Part shown: positions 49,001 to 61,300 of the stretch, piece by piece | Position numbering within the stretch: position 1 is the stretch's first letter | Layout: each line of letters opens with the position of its first letter | Source of the DNA: Struthio camelus | Lineage: Eukaryota > Chordata > Aves > Struthioniformes > Struthionidae | DNA: 64,000 nucleotides | Direction of reading: 5' to 3' | Assembly: GCF_040807025.1 (NCBI RefSeq) | Contig: NC_090946.1 | Span: 4,072,001 to 4,136,000 of the forward strand | The notes under the pieces: generated by a model | What the model was told of the DNA's origin: nothing | Seen by the model: only the letters and a program-made list of their open reading frames with translations | Database searches by the model: none | Made by a program: the position numbers and the translations under genes

Positions 49001-50317
49001 GTAACAGACTGGAAGTGTATTGGGATATTAACCGTGGAGCCTCCTGAGAAGTGTGAAAGATTTCTGCAGTTATTCAGTGCTGGGTGGCGGAACTGTGTAG
49101 GGAGATCTCGTCCACCTGAGCTAGAGCTCAGCTGGGTGTCAGTATAGGAGGGAGAGTCACTTGCATGTTCTGTGGTGTTGTGCACAGTAGGTAACCTGTT
49201 GGGATAACCAAATCTAATTGGCGAACAGGTTTTGGTGGAATGGGGCAGCTTCTGTTACTGCAGCTGTTTTGTGCTGTGATACAGTCTATGTGGTCTGTCA
49301 TGAAACAAACATATGACTTTGAAGGCACAAACTGGTTTAAATGTGATCATATCACTCCTCGGAGCATTAGAATTTAGTACATAATATGCAAGTTACAGTT
49401 GTTTTTATGTGGTGCGTGAGGTACAAAAGATGATATCCCCTCTGAAACGTTGATGGAAATCCTGATTACATCACAAGTAACAAATGTGGATGTTTTCATT
49501 TTTGCCTCTGTGATCCTAACAGCAAATTACAGATCAGGATGAAGAGTGGTTATTACTTCAGAGATGCAACTTGGGAATGGTGTGGTTGGTGCAAGTCATG
49601 ACTGGAGTACCATGGCAGCAGGATGTGAATGTGAAGGATGGGGAAGCTGGAATAGGAAGAAATGCAGTAATTTGGAGCTGAGATGATTGGGGAAACTCTA
49701 TTGATGTTCCGGCTCTTGGCACTCTCTAGATGGTGGCTCAGAACGAGGGACACGGGCCAATGTGTGGTGTCCCCTGCTCTGTGGTAGCACAGGAGGGTGC
49801 AGGTCAGCACAGAAGTGTTGTGGCTGGTTTTAGGATGCTAATGCATATTTTGGCATACCTGGCCAAGTGAGGGAAGGCGCTGTTGAGCAACAAGAGAAGA
49901 GGCTGGCAGCAGGTGCACTTGTGGGAGAACATGGTAATAGGAGTTTGTTCAGCGTTCAGGCTGGTATAACCTGTCGAATGCACTCAACACTAAGTGGTTA
50001 CCAACACAGAGCCCTAACAGGATTCCAAGTCAGCTTGTGAAGTGGAGCTGGGTGATTGTTAGTTGTGTTCAGTGTGGGTTATGTACCTTTTCCACCTAAT
50101 ACTTCCCACTCTTTAAACTCCTTAAACTCTTTTACTCTCTTCTTCTTGAGCATACTCTGCCCCCTGGTGCTAGATGAAAGCTCTGCTGTCTGTGGAATAA
50201 AATAGGATAGCGCTCAGGTGTGGTCCTTCCACTGGCATGTGGTTGTGGCTGTGAGTGGCTCTCTTGTTGTGGGGGGAGAGATCAGCAGCATCTTTGATTC
50301 TGTTGCTTCTTTTCCAG
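46063..50317. other. DAGLA intron 1, distal part
   Basis: Mostly unremarkable intron. A GC-richer block at about 47050-47550 is open on both strands without recognisable coding. A T14-G11 junction lies at 48227-48251. A small CpG-bearing segment at 48802-48878 is bounded by possible splice sites (see findings). The intron ends with the exon 2 acceptor. Confidence 0.6.
48227..48251. repeat. T14-G11 homopolymer junction
   Basis: Fourteen T directly followed by eleven G, the same arrangement as T14-G13 at 15523-15549. Confidence 0.95.
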
Positions 50318-50456
50318 GAGGTGAGTGTCGTGCCTGCTGAACCTCCTCAGACCCGCTAGCCATGCCAGGGATTGTAGTGTTCCGCCGTCGCTGGTCTGTA
50401 GGCAGCGATGACCTCGTTTTGCCAGCCGTCTTCCTTTTCCTCCTTCATACCACCTG
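50318..50456 (+). CDS. DAGLA: DAGLA exon 2: end of 5' UTR and start codon
   Basis: The acceptor is the pyrimidine-rich stretch ending ttttccag at 50317 (an alternative AG lies at 50319-50320, another at 50349-50350). The ATG is at 50362 and the donor gtaagt starts at 50457. The coding part (95 nt) encodes residues 1-31 plus two bases of W32, covering the cytoplasmic N-terminus and the first half of transmembrane helix 1. The first bases after the acceptor themselves resemble a strong 5' splice site (GAG followed by GTGAGTG). Which AG is used cannot be decided from sequence; none of the choices changes the protein. Confidence 0.93.
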
Positions 50457-52332
50457 GTAAGTGAGAAGAGCAGGTGCTAAAGAGAAAGATGCTTTGAATT
50501 GTCTCATGAATTATTTTTTGCTGCTCCTGTTACTTGCAGCTATAAGGCTTCCTGTGCTTATACATGCAGCTGGAGGGCTTGTATGGGACATTTCTGAGAA
50601 ACACCAGTGTATTCCCAGCTTTTGATTCTTTGGATCTATGCTATTCAAAGTTCTAGTTCCAATTTCAGAGAGAAAGTCTGACTAGAGTTTCCTGAATCCT
50701 CCTGTGCTAGCCAGGGTTGTCCACTGTAATTTGGGGCTGTGTTTCTGTACAGGTGCTCAGGGAAAGTGACTGGAGTAGCAGATCCCATGGAGTAGCATGA
50801 CTCGACAAAGATCAAATTGTTCTGACTTGGGCAGCAAGGCCTCTACATGGCTTGTGGGGAAGATAGTTCCAGAACAAATTAATACAGACTGTAAGCAGCT
50901 GAGTTAGCTGTCAGAAAACGTGTGGGACACTGAGGATCTTCAGTAGCTTTGTGAGGAGAACAGGTCAGCTGTTACATGCAGATTTGTTTGGCTTTGGCTT
51001 GCTGTTGGTAACAAGCTGGTTTGTCACTGGCAGGTTTGTGATCCTCTCTGTGGTGCTCTTTGGGCTGGTGTACAACCCCAACGAGACCTGCTCGCTTAAC
51101 CTGGTGGACCACGGCAGAGGCTACCTGGGCATCCTGCTCAGCTGTATGATCGCAGAGGTGGCAATCATCTGGCTCAGCATGCGAGGCAGTATCCTGTACA
51201 CAGAGCCCCGGGACTCGATGCAGTATGTGCTCTATGTCAGACTGGGTAAGAGGCAGCGGCCTGAGGCCTCCTAATGACTCAGCCTCCACACTGCCATCTG
51301 CTATCGCAGAAGACTTCTCTCCCTATCCCCTGACAAACACACAGCTTCTGAAAGACATCCAGATGGCCACTTGTATGTGCTATGCATCTGAATACATCAT
51401 GTATGCTGCACCCTCTCATTGCTGTAAGACTCTCATACAGTGCCCCAAATATCTTCCTAGCAAACCTTCACCTTATCACCCTCATTGTGATGCAGGTACA
51501 TCACTTTACCCTAACAAAATATGCTCCCCTTCTGTCTTGCAACAGAGATCTTCTCCCACAATGAGATGTATCCGCACCTCTCCCCCACCTTTTTCCACAA
51601 GATTTCCTATGATACAGGCATATGCCTGTGTAAGTCATGGCTGTTCCCACCCTGAGGCATGTGCATGTCCTCACCTGTCACATGTATATTTAAGTCTGCA
51701 CCCACCTGCCTTGACATGTACTTGACCTCTTGACTCACCCATGTGATGCAAATATCTGTCCACCAACCTACACTTTGATACTCTTCCTCCAGGTGCTGTG
51801 AGGTAAATAGATGTACTTCCTGCTCACTCGTTGCATCTTCTCTCCTAGGCTGTACATTTGTCTTGTCCTTCTAAAAACAGTTCCTGTCTTACTCACCCAC
51901 CTTGAACCTTAAGAACTAGATCAGAAAAAGGATTTTTCATTTCCTTATTTCTCATACGTGGTTTCCCTTTTAGCTTTTCTTCCCTCCTCTCTTTCTCTTC
52001 TTCCAGGTACAGAAACATGGTCAGACTTTTTTGTCCTGATGAGGGTCTTGGGGTTTTTTTTGTGGTTTGTGTGTGTGTGTGTATTTTGGGGGGGGGGTGT
52101 ATTTCTGTGTTTTGTGGGTGTTTTTTTGATTTTTTTTTTTTTTTTGAATCTGAAGAGAAAATCTTTTGGAGGGACAGTCAAGCCCATTCAAAAGAAAGCA
52201 TCTCATGGCCTATTCTGTTTTTTCTGTATTGTTTTCATGCAGAATTCATTAAAATCTGGGTCCCCTTGCTTGAAAGCTCTATCTGAGAGACAGCCTTTGA
52301 GTGCTAAGTGCAATCATTAACATGAAAAGCAA

Positions 52333-52371
<39 letters not shown>

Positions 52372-55300
52372 GTTTTCCAGACATACTGGAGTCTCCCTAG
52401 GGAAGCATGTAGAGCCTGACAGTTTGAGTAACACTGTGTTAAAACCAGACCAAATGGGGCAAGGGAAGGAGAGAGAATCCAGAGAGAGCCATTTTCCTAC
52501 CCAAGTATCATCCTTGTCTGCCTTAAACTATACCTGTGTTCAGGGTCTGTATTTACACTGTATCTTGGGTCTTATAGATACTTTTTTTTTGTGTGTGTGT
52601 GTGTGTGGGTGGGTTTTTTTTATTGCAATGGTTTTATCAGCTCTTTTATGATAAACATAGGAATGTGACCCTAGCATAGATAAGGTCCATATGACTATCC
52701 CATTTTAAACATGTGCTGTATAATACATATGGATCTAGGGAAATCTTTCCATTGCGAACTGAGAAAGATCTTGTCTGTGCTATTGCTGCTTCTACCTACC
52801 TGCAGTAGGTAATCTGAGAGAGGAGACAAGCCTAGTGCAATGTAAAAACGTAGGCTGCACTGGTAAAGAATCGGGTTCAGCCCTGATTCCTTACCCACAG
52901 CTGTTGAAAGCTCCATTTGCTACATCATTCCTTGTGCTGGTCTTTCCAGGATGTTGAAAGTCCACAGTAAGCTGCCTGTGGAGGGATAAACTGTGCCAAC
53001 ATACTGAATTGAATAGATGGGAGGATGGATGGTTAGGATCTGCTAGGCTGGAAAATAGGTTCAGTTGTCAGTTTCATGAAAGACTTGCTAATGAGTGAGC
53101 TAATTACCTTCTCTGTAACTTATACCCCATTCAACTTTGGGCTTGTAATGCATTGGGAAAGCGAGAAGATGGGCACTTTAAAGCAGTATTTCCAAACTTT
53201 TTTTTTCAGTGAGTCACTGTCAACCCTCAGTTTCTTGTTTGTTATCAGGCTAACATGGAGAACTGAGGAGCCAATAAATGTGTCCTTGAGGACTGTGTCC
53301 TGTGAACTATTGCTGTAAGGACTGCAAAGGGTGGAGGTGCCATGAAAATTTGCTGAGTGTAGTAAGCAGAATTAATCCTGAATACACACTACCTCCTGTA
53401 ATTTCACCTCTTGTTTTGAATCAGGCCAGGTGTTTGATGTAGTTAAGATGTAGAAACATGGTGCATCTTGGTACATAGGGGAATCTTTCCACTGTAGTGG
53501 GTGGAAGGTATGGCTGTTTGATTCAGACCTCTGATGCAGCCTAGGACACTTGCAGCTCTGTAGGTATGTAGTCCTTGCATCACTTAGGAGTAGGGAATGT
53601 GAAGGAGATGTTACATTTTTGGGCTCATTTTCTTGAAGATTACCCTGCAAAGCACTGAGACTCAGTTCTGCAGTAATTAATTCTGTGCAACTGTCCTGCT
53701 AGAGTAAAGAACCTGTCACAGGGGAGTATTTAGTTGCCAACTGTTAGCAGTCCGCGCAGTGTTCTTGGGTATCCTCTGCAGAAGATGGGGATAGACAGTT
53801 GTTAATCATGAGCGAGGTGCTGCTACTATCCATTGTGTTCCTTTTGTTTCAGCTATCTTGGTGATCGAGTTTGTGTATGCTATTGTGGGCATCGTTTGGC
53901 TAACGCAGTACTACACTTCCTGCAATGATATCACTGCAAAGAGTGTAACTTTGGGTATGTATTTGGAATGTGGTTTGTGTGCGTTCCTGTGTATGCACAG
54001 AGATCCTCTTGTCCTGGAGAGCTAGTTCATTCATGCGTATGGGGATTGACTGTTGGAAGTGGATTGTAGCTGTAGATGGGATGCTTGTTATCTTGAGATG
54101 TTTCTGCTCGGAACAATAATTCTATTCATTTTTATGTGGTGTCTACAATGAGACAAGAATCCTTGTTCCCATGGTAGGGTCTGTCTGGTGAATCTGAAAG
54201 ACCTGATTCCCCTTCTTTAGTTCACAATGGCTTTACTCTTTTCCTAGAATTCCTTTTGAATCTCAATCAGTCTCCTGGGGGTGCCTGACACTAGTGTTGC
54301 AGTTCCCCTAGATACTCAACAAGCACTTAATGGTCTTCTGCATGGGTAATCTCCTAAAACAGCTGGAAAACCTAGCTGTGGTCAGAAGCCTTTCCAGAGG
54401 ATTTTCTTTTGCTACGGCTGGCTGCAAGAGTATTTGGGGTAGCTTCCTCTATCTGCCCTGCAGCACTAGAGAGGTGGGTGTGATGTGTATGGAGAAGAAC
54501 AGGAGACGGCACTGTCTTAGGAGCAGAGCACCTGACTTCTCTTTCTTTACAGGAATGGTAGTGTGCAACTGGGTTGTCATCCTGAGTGTCTGCATCACTG
54601 TCCTGTGCGTCTTCGACCCAACAGGGAGGACCTTTGTGAAGCTGCGTGCCACAAAGCGAAGACAGCGCAACCTGAGGACATACAACCTGCGGTAAAGCAG
54701 CATTTCTGGAAGGGCACCCTGCTTCCTTCAGTTCTTAGCATTCTTCCTGCCTTACTTCAGAGAGCATTCAGTTTCAAGCACTGCTTCTCTTTGCTGTTGA
54801 GGGTCATTTTAGAAGAATGCAGTTCAGACTGTCAGGTGCTGCTTGTGGGCATCTGTATTCAAAGTGCAAAGCAACATGAGATCTGGCTGGATCATATGTT
54901 AGTCAGTGGACTTGTAAATCCTTATGAGGCCTTTGTGCCACAGTGCTGATCACAACAGCTTGTTTGTCCACCCTGTGGCATTGTATTTTGCCTAGTAACA
55001 GTGAGACAGTACTTAGACTTAGCTTAGGTCAAGGCAGCATCTTTTTCCAAAGCCTCTTTCTTCCTTTATTTTTATCTTCTTCAAAATATGACCTTTTGGC
55101 CTGAGATGTCTTATATATGGTGTTGGCTAAGAAGCAATTTTTTCTTTTTTGTTGGCAGTTAGATGTTTTAATTAAGAATTGATTGCATCTTGGTGAGCTA
55201 CCCAGATGAAGATATGAAAGCTTTTTTTTCACCAAGCAAAGCATTTTTCAGAAGTTCCCTTCCCCTCCCCACCCCCCTCCCAGTACTGAGGCAACACAAA

Positions 55301-58300
55301 TGGGGGCTTTGTTTTCTTATGCAGTCTTAACATATGTAGCCGTCTGCAAAGAATGTGGCTTTGTAGGGCTGAGGACATTAAGTTTTGAATGAAGAAATGA
55401 GACTATTTAAAAACACTCTGGAAATCATGCATTTCTCCTTGGGAATGTATGTTCAAGGGGCGTTTTGAATACATAGTCCTCCACTGTCTTGAAATGGGAT
55501 ACTTCAGATTGTCTTTGTGAGAGAAAAATCTTCAGATTTTTCTAGGGACAATGAGCAAGTACAGATATGTTTGAAGGAACCTCTTTCTTCTTGCAGAAAG
55601 ATAAGACACTCTTCTTTACCTTCTGAATATAGCACTAACCCTCATCTTGAATGTTTAGGATTAGCGCCTTGTTAGCCTAATGTGTGCGATTGTTGCATTG
55701 TAATCAGGGCATTCCTAGGGAGCTCTGGATGAAGAAGCTGAACTAAGGTACTGTGGATCTCAGACCCCATGGTATGAGAACCAGAACTATTTTGACTCAA
55801 TTCATTATTTTTTTTTTTTAGAGGAAACTGAGCACCACAGATTGCAAAGTTCATTTTGCCTGAGAGCTTAAAAATAAAACAAAACAAGTCATCTCCTCTG
55901 CACAGATTTTTGAGATCCCACTCACTTACTGGAAGTGAGTGGAAGTATTTATCCTTTTGGTCCTGACCAGATTTTTCTTCCAATGATCTTGTGCCTGCTC
56001 TTTGTGGATTCCCACTCTAGAAATGGAGTGTTAACAGATGTTAATAACCCAAATGCTGTGGGGTATAATGTGAAATGGAAACACAAAATGTTACTGTGTA
56101 TTCAGTACTAGGGCAATCATTTCCAGAGGAAATATTTTGAAATTCTCCACCTGTTTCTGGAGCATGATCCTGCAAGATGCTGAGGATCCTATTGAGATCC
56201 CTCAGTTTGAATTTATACATGCCTTTTGATGTATAGCAATAATCTGACTTTGTATTACACTTAAAATCTGCGCTATATTTCCTCTGTCTTAACTCATGAA
56301 AGAACTTGATTTGTTTGTCACATTCAGAAGACATGTAATTTTGGTGGCTTCCTTTCTGTAGTGCTCCTCTGTAACTACTGGACGCTTACACAGTGGTTTT
56401 CCTTTACTAGTGGCATGTTGATGTGTGTGGGCTTCTTATATTCTTTCAGGACTAAAAAAAAAACAAACAAAAAGGCTCAACTTATTTTGCTGGTACTTTT
56501 CTAAGAGAGTTGCTTTAAGGTTCATACTAAACATGTGAAAGTTCAGTGTTAGAAAAATATTTGGGAAAACTTGGAGTGAAAATAGCTCAGAGCACACTTG
56601 CTTTCTCAACCCCCACGGTGAAGTTGTGAAGTTCTTAGCACTGCTGCCCAGCTTCTTTGGCATTTGTGGAGCAAACTGATCATTCCCAGCTCTGTCTTAG
56701 GACAGTTTTGGAATCTTACTTGGAGGTTATGGATAGTTGTTTTAAAATGTTCAGACATGAGCAGATGGATTGCCCAGTGGAATCTTGACCTTCCATTGCA
56801 GGCATATACTCCTTTACCAGCATATTTTTCTTCCCGCTCTCTCGCCTCGGGCTTTTCCTGTTGTGGTCATCTGACAGAAAATGGAAGTGCTCTTTTTTTG
56901 ATCAGTCTGACCCACATTAAGTTAGTCTATGCTGACATTAAAAAGAAGACCCTGCATTAGAGGGGCTGTGGGGTGCAGGTGTACCAGTTAAAAATAAGGC
57001 AATATTACCCTGCAAGTGTAGCAACAAGGACAAGCTCACAACAGTGGAGTAAACTCATCTATAGTTCATTTTAAATAAGGTTGTCCCATTATCTAATTTT
57101 TAAGCTGAAATTAAAATGTCATATAAACTAAATATGCGTTGACCTAAACCTGTTGTATTCAGGCTTTTTTGTAACCTTTTCTAAATTAAAAGAAAACCTT
57201 TTACTTGTTTTCCTTTTCTAATTAGAATTATGCACCAAACTTGAATCAAGAATGTGAATTGTTATATATAAATAACAGTGTTTTGCCAAATAATCTATTT
57301 CTTAGAAAGATTTGCCTCACTCCTGTAGTAAATGCTCATAGTCTTTTGTGGCCCCCCTCTCCTCCAGAAGTAAGTTCTCTTACTGGCAGTGGCAGTAAAT
57401 CCTAGGACATGATGCAACTGCCAAGTTACCATTAGACTCTCCTTCCATCCGGAAAGCCAGGTGCTCTTGGACATCTTCCTCCAGTAGATCATAGAACATC
57501 AGTAGCCCAATTACAGCCATCCCATTCAGGCAGGAGAGCGTGTACATGAATAGGATCGTTTCCCTATAACACGAGCTGGATTCTTGTCTATGTGAACTCT
57601 CCTTGACTCTCCTAGCCGAGCATAAATAAGAATATGGTTTAGCATACATGCTACTGATGACAGAGAATAGGCTGCATGATATATATATTGGATCCTACTG
57701 TTATGTGTGTGCGGTCGTGTTCTCCTGCCTAATCCTATGGACATACCTACCCTTTATTTCTTTATTGCAGGCATCGCCTGGAAGAAGGGCAAGCCAGCAG
57801 CTGGACACGCCGACTCAAAGTTTTTCTTTGCTGCACACGGACAAAAGACTCCCAATCGGTAGGTACCAAGGATCTTTCCTATAAGAGAGCAAGCTCCGTG
57901 TATGGCTAACGATACATGGAACTCAGCAGTGCGGTCACTGTCAAGCCTGCATGTGTGTCTTGTTTCAGTGTGGATGTCTGAGATTTGGGTGCACTGGTGA
58001 GCCTTAACAGTAGTGTATACAGGAACTGGAAATGTCCTCCAAGAAGCAGCAAGCTGAGTACTTTCAGAAGGAACAGGCTTGAGGTTTTGCTATTTGCTTA
58101 TTCGTTTTTCTTCCTTCTAGCCAGAGTAGTCTGGTAGAAAAATTGCGTTCACATAGAAGGGCACCTGGATCAGATGTTCTACGCCTAAATACAAGCTGAT
58201 GTTCCCCTCTAGATAGGAGTGTAACATCCCTGGAGAAGACAGTTGTCTTTTGAAAACGGCCAGTGTTAACCTTCTGATTTTGAACATTACAGGACTCTCT

Positions 58301-61300
58301 GTGAAGGGAACGTTACTAGCCCTGAAAAGCAACGTAGTCAGATTTAAGCTCTTTCTTCCCCTGAAGCTGTTTTTTACCTTGCTGCTGCAGTGAACTGGGA
58401 TTATACTTTTAAGTGTTTGTTAAACCATGTTTAGACTCAGCATTTGATAGCACTTTTTGTGGTTAACTTCACAGTTTCTTCTTTATCAGATAATCAGCTT
58501 AAGTAGTTTTCGCTGTTGTTTGTGTCAGTTTCAAAGGAAGAGCAGGAAAATATAAACCTGTCAGAATAGGCAAAAGAATGCTTCTAGACTGTTAACAGGC
58601 CAAAACTGCTACTTAAGCCATAGATTCAGATGAAGATTGTTGCCTTGAAATTTTCATGTGCTACAATCAGGATTTTCCGATGCAGATATCTATCCAACGG
58701 AGCAGGCTAAGGGGCTTGATTTTGCTTCCACAAAAGTTAGCAGTACATTCGTATTGAGGGCGGTGGGAGCAGGTTTGTGCCTTACAGTGGTATTCAACAG
58801 GACTCCTAATAACCTGCTGGAGAAGTGAATAACAAGGTGGCAAATTTTGCTGATGACTCAGTAATATTTAGGTTGGTCAGAATTGCGAATATTTGAGAAC
58901 TCCTCCTGAAGGACCAGGCAGAACCAGGGAACTGTTACCAATGATAGATGAAAGTCATAATACAGAAGGACGAGGTGATGCACATCTGAAGAAACAGTTT
59001 AAATTACTTGCATGCACTGACTGGTTCTGAATTAGTTACAACCTCTCAGGAAAAGAGCTGGGAGTTATCAAGGACACATCAAAAAAGACATCTGTGCACA
59101 ACAGTGGCCAAAGAACCTTAAAAGCTTCGGTAGAAGGGCAGAGAAAATGATATGGAAAACACTAATCACTAACACTAAACACATCAGTGATATGTCCTCA
59201 CTTAAATATGGTGTGATATTTGGTCTCCTTAAAGATGCAGCAGAAGAAGGAGCAGATGGAAGGGATGTGGACTTGTATAGGAAGAGAAATGAAACTGGGA
59301 TTTTAACCTCAACAGTGGAAGGTGTAATAAAATGAAGAGCTGTGTAAAATGATGGAGACTCAGGTGAAGCCTGCCTCAACATTTATGTTCATCATAGATG
59401 GCAACCATTATGAATTAGATTAAAAGGAACTGTTGGCCGGTGTTGCGTAGTTATCCTCAGGATGCAGTTTCCAAAGTGTGAATGGCTGCAGGAATCATCA
59501 TAGTCTTTTCGTAGAAATCCAGCAACATGTGCTGGATGCCAGTCCTCCCAGTCACATGCTGCAGGAGTACTAAATGAAATGCCACCACGTTCCAGGGAGC
59601 TTCCCAGCCTCAACCTGCTGCCAGCTTTCACAAGTCATCTGCTAGAACTGGTTAGGAAAACCCATCTGGAAAACTGAAGCAAAACATGCTTTGTGCAATG
59701 GCAGTTCAATCAGCAATATTCCCTTGGTGGTTATTTTCTGTTCCCCTGCTTGCCTGTGCTGCCTCACCAAAGAGGTGCTTTCCAGGTGCCCTGGCTTCCG
59801 TTCTCTCTGACCACACAGCCAGGTAGCCTTGTCCATGTATCCAAAGATGTCTGTCTGGAGGGGGCAGCATGGGCACTGTAGGCTGGCTCAGGAGCCCTGA
59901 AAGGAGAACAGGGGCACCTCAAAGGTAAGTCCTGAGAGGCATCAGTGTTGCCCAGGCAGTTTCTGAACAACCTTCATATTATTTCATTCATATTTCACTT
60001 TGTGTTATGCTTTTTATCTATTTATTTAAAAAAAATTTTGCATTCTGCAATGAGTGTCTGTTTCTCTCTTTTTTTTTTTCTCTCTCCGTCTAGTTTAGGA
60101 TGAAAGCAGATACCGGAATCTCCAAGTTCCTTGTGCTATAGAATTTCCATTTTAAATTCAACTTGAGCAATTTCCAGGCTCTTTTCTGTGAGAAAACAGA
60201 GTCTAAGTTTGTGTGTCCTGGCATGGCAGCGTGTGGAATGAATGCATATGTAATGGATCAGAAATGATTCCATTGCTGCTTCTCCCAGGCTTCATGGAAA
60301 AAAAGTGTTCTAGCAGAGGATGATCATTCCTTTGGCTGGGAAATAAGAGTTCTACAGCGCAGATGTGTCATCAGGGCAAGAATGCAGGGTGTTACACGTT
60401 TGGGGTGACCTACACAGTGCTCTGTCCCCACAGATTCTGCCAGGCCCCAGAGCTTCCAGGGTTTGTAACAAAATACCACAGTCAATCCCATGATATAAAA
60501 TTAGGAGCTCCAGCAGAAACTCTTCTGAAAGAAATACACATTGAACTTTCTGGCCTTTCCATTTGATCAGACTATTAAGAGGTGTCACCATGACTTTGGG
60601 TTTATGGGAGTTTGTCGTCTTTTACTTTGAGGCCTTTTGCGTTTCCTGCATGCGTCAAGAAACTGTGCTAGAACGTATGGGGTCAGTATTTGAAGATAGT
60701 GCAGTTGTAATGTTGTAGAAGAGGTTGATGCCAGTCAATTTGCTCTTCAAAGATAAAGCTGGCATGGAAAGCTGCAGCATTGGCACCTGAAGTTCCATTC
60801 TTAATGATGATTCTGCTTGCCAGTGTAGACAAGTGAAAAATGGTAGGAAGTAATCTTGCACTCCAGGAGTTTGTCAGATAAAAGAATGTAGCTCATTTTC
60901 TCCAAGACTCTTCTAGGGAAAGAACAAGTTTACTTTCTTGAAAGCCTGTCAAAAGAGAGAGATAGAGATATCCTGTCCTGAAGACCTTTCTTCAAGTGCA
61001 CAGCCCAGAGTTTGTCCAGACAGACTGTAGTCGCATGTACAATAACATTTGTGACTTAAGGTGCTGAGTAAAGGATGCTATGAAAATAGGAGCTGAAGGG
61101 TCAGGATAAGGCTGTGACAAGCTTCCAGAGAAAAGGATGGGTGACAGCAGCAGTCAAAACCCTGACCATGTGTGTACTACACCACTTGCTCAGTCCCACT
61201 TTTTGTTGGTCCAACCTCTGGGTCACCTTGTCCTTAAATTTGCTGGTCTAAGCAATGACCACATGCTTTGTCTCATAGTCTATTCAGTCTCCATCCTTCC

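Noticed and set aside
51225..51725. 166-codon frame overlapping the end of DAGLA exon 3
   Set aside because: It is a shifted frame through the exon 3 donor and intron 3; the true frame and splice site are unambiguous.
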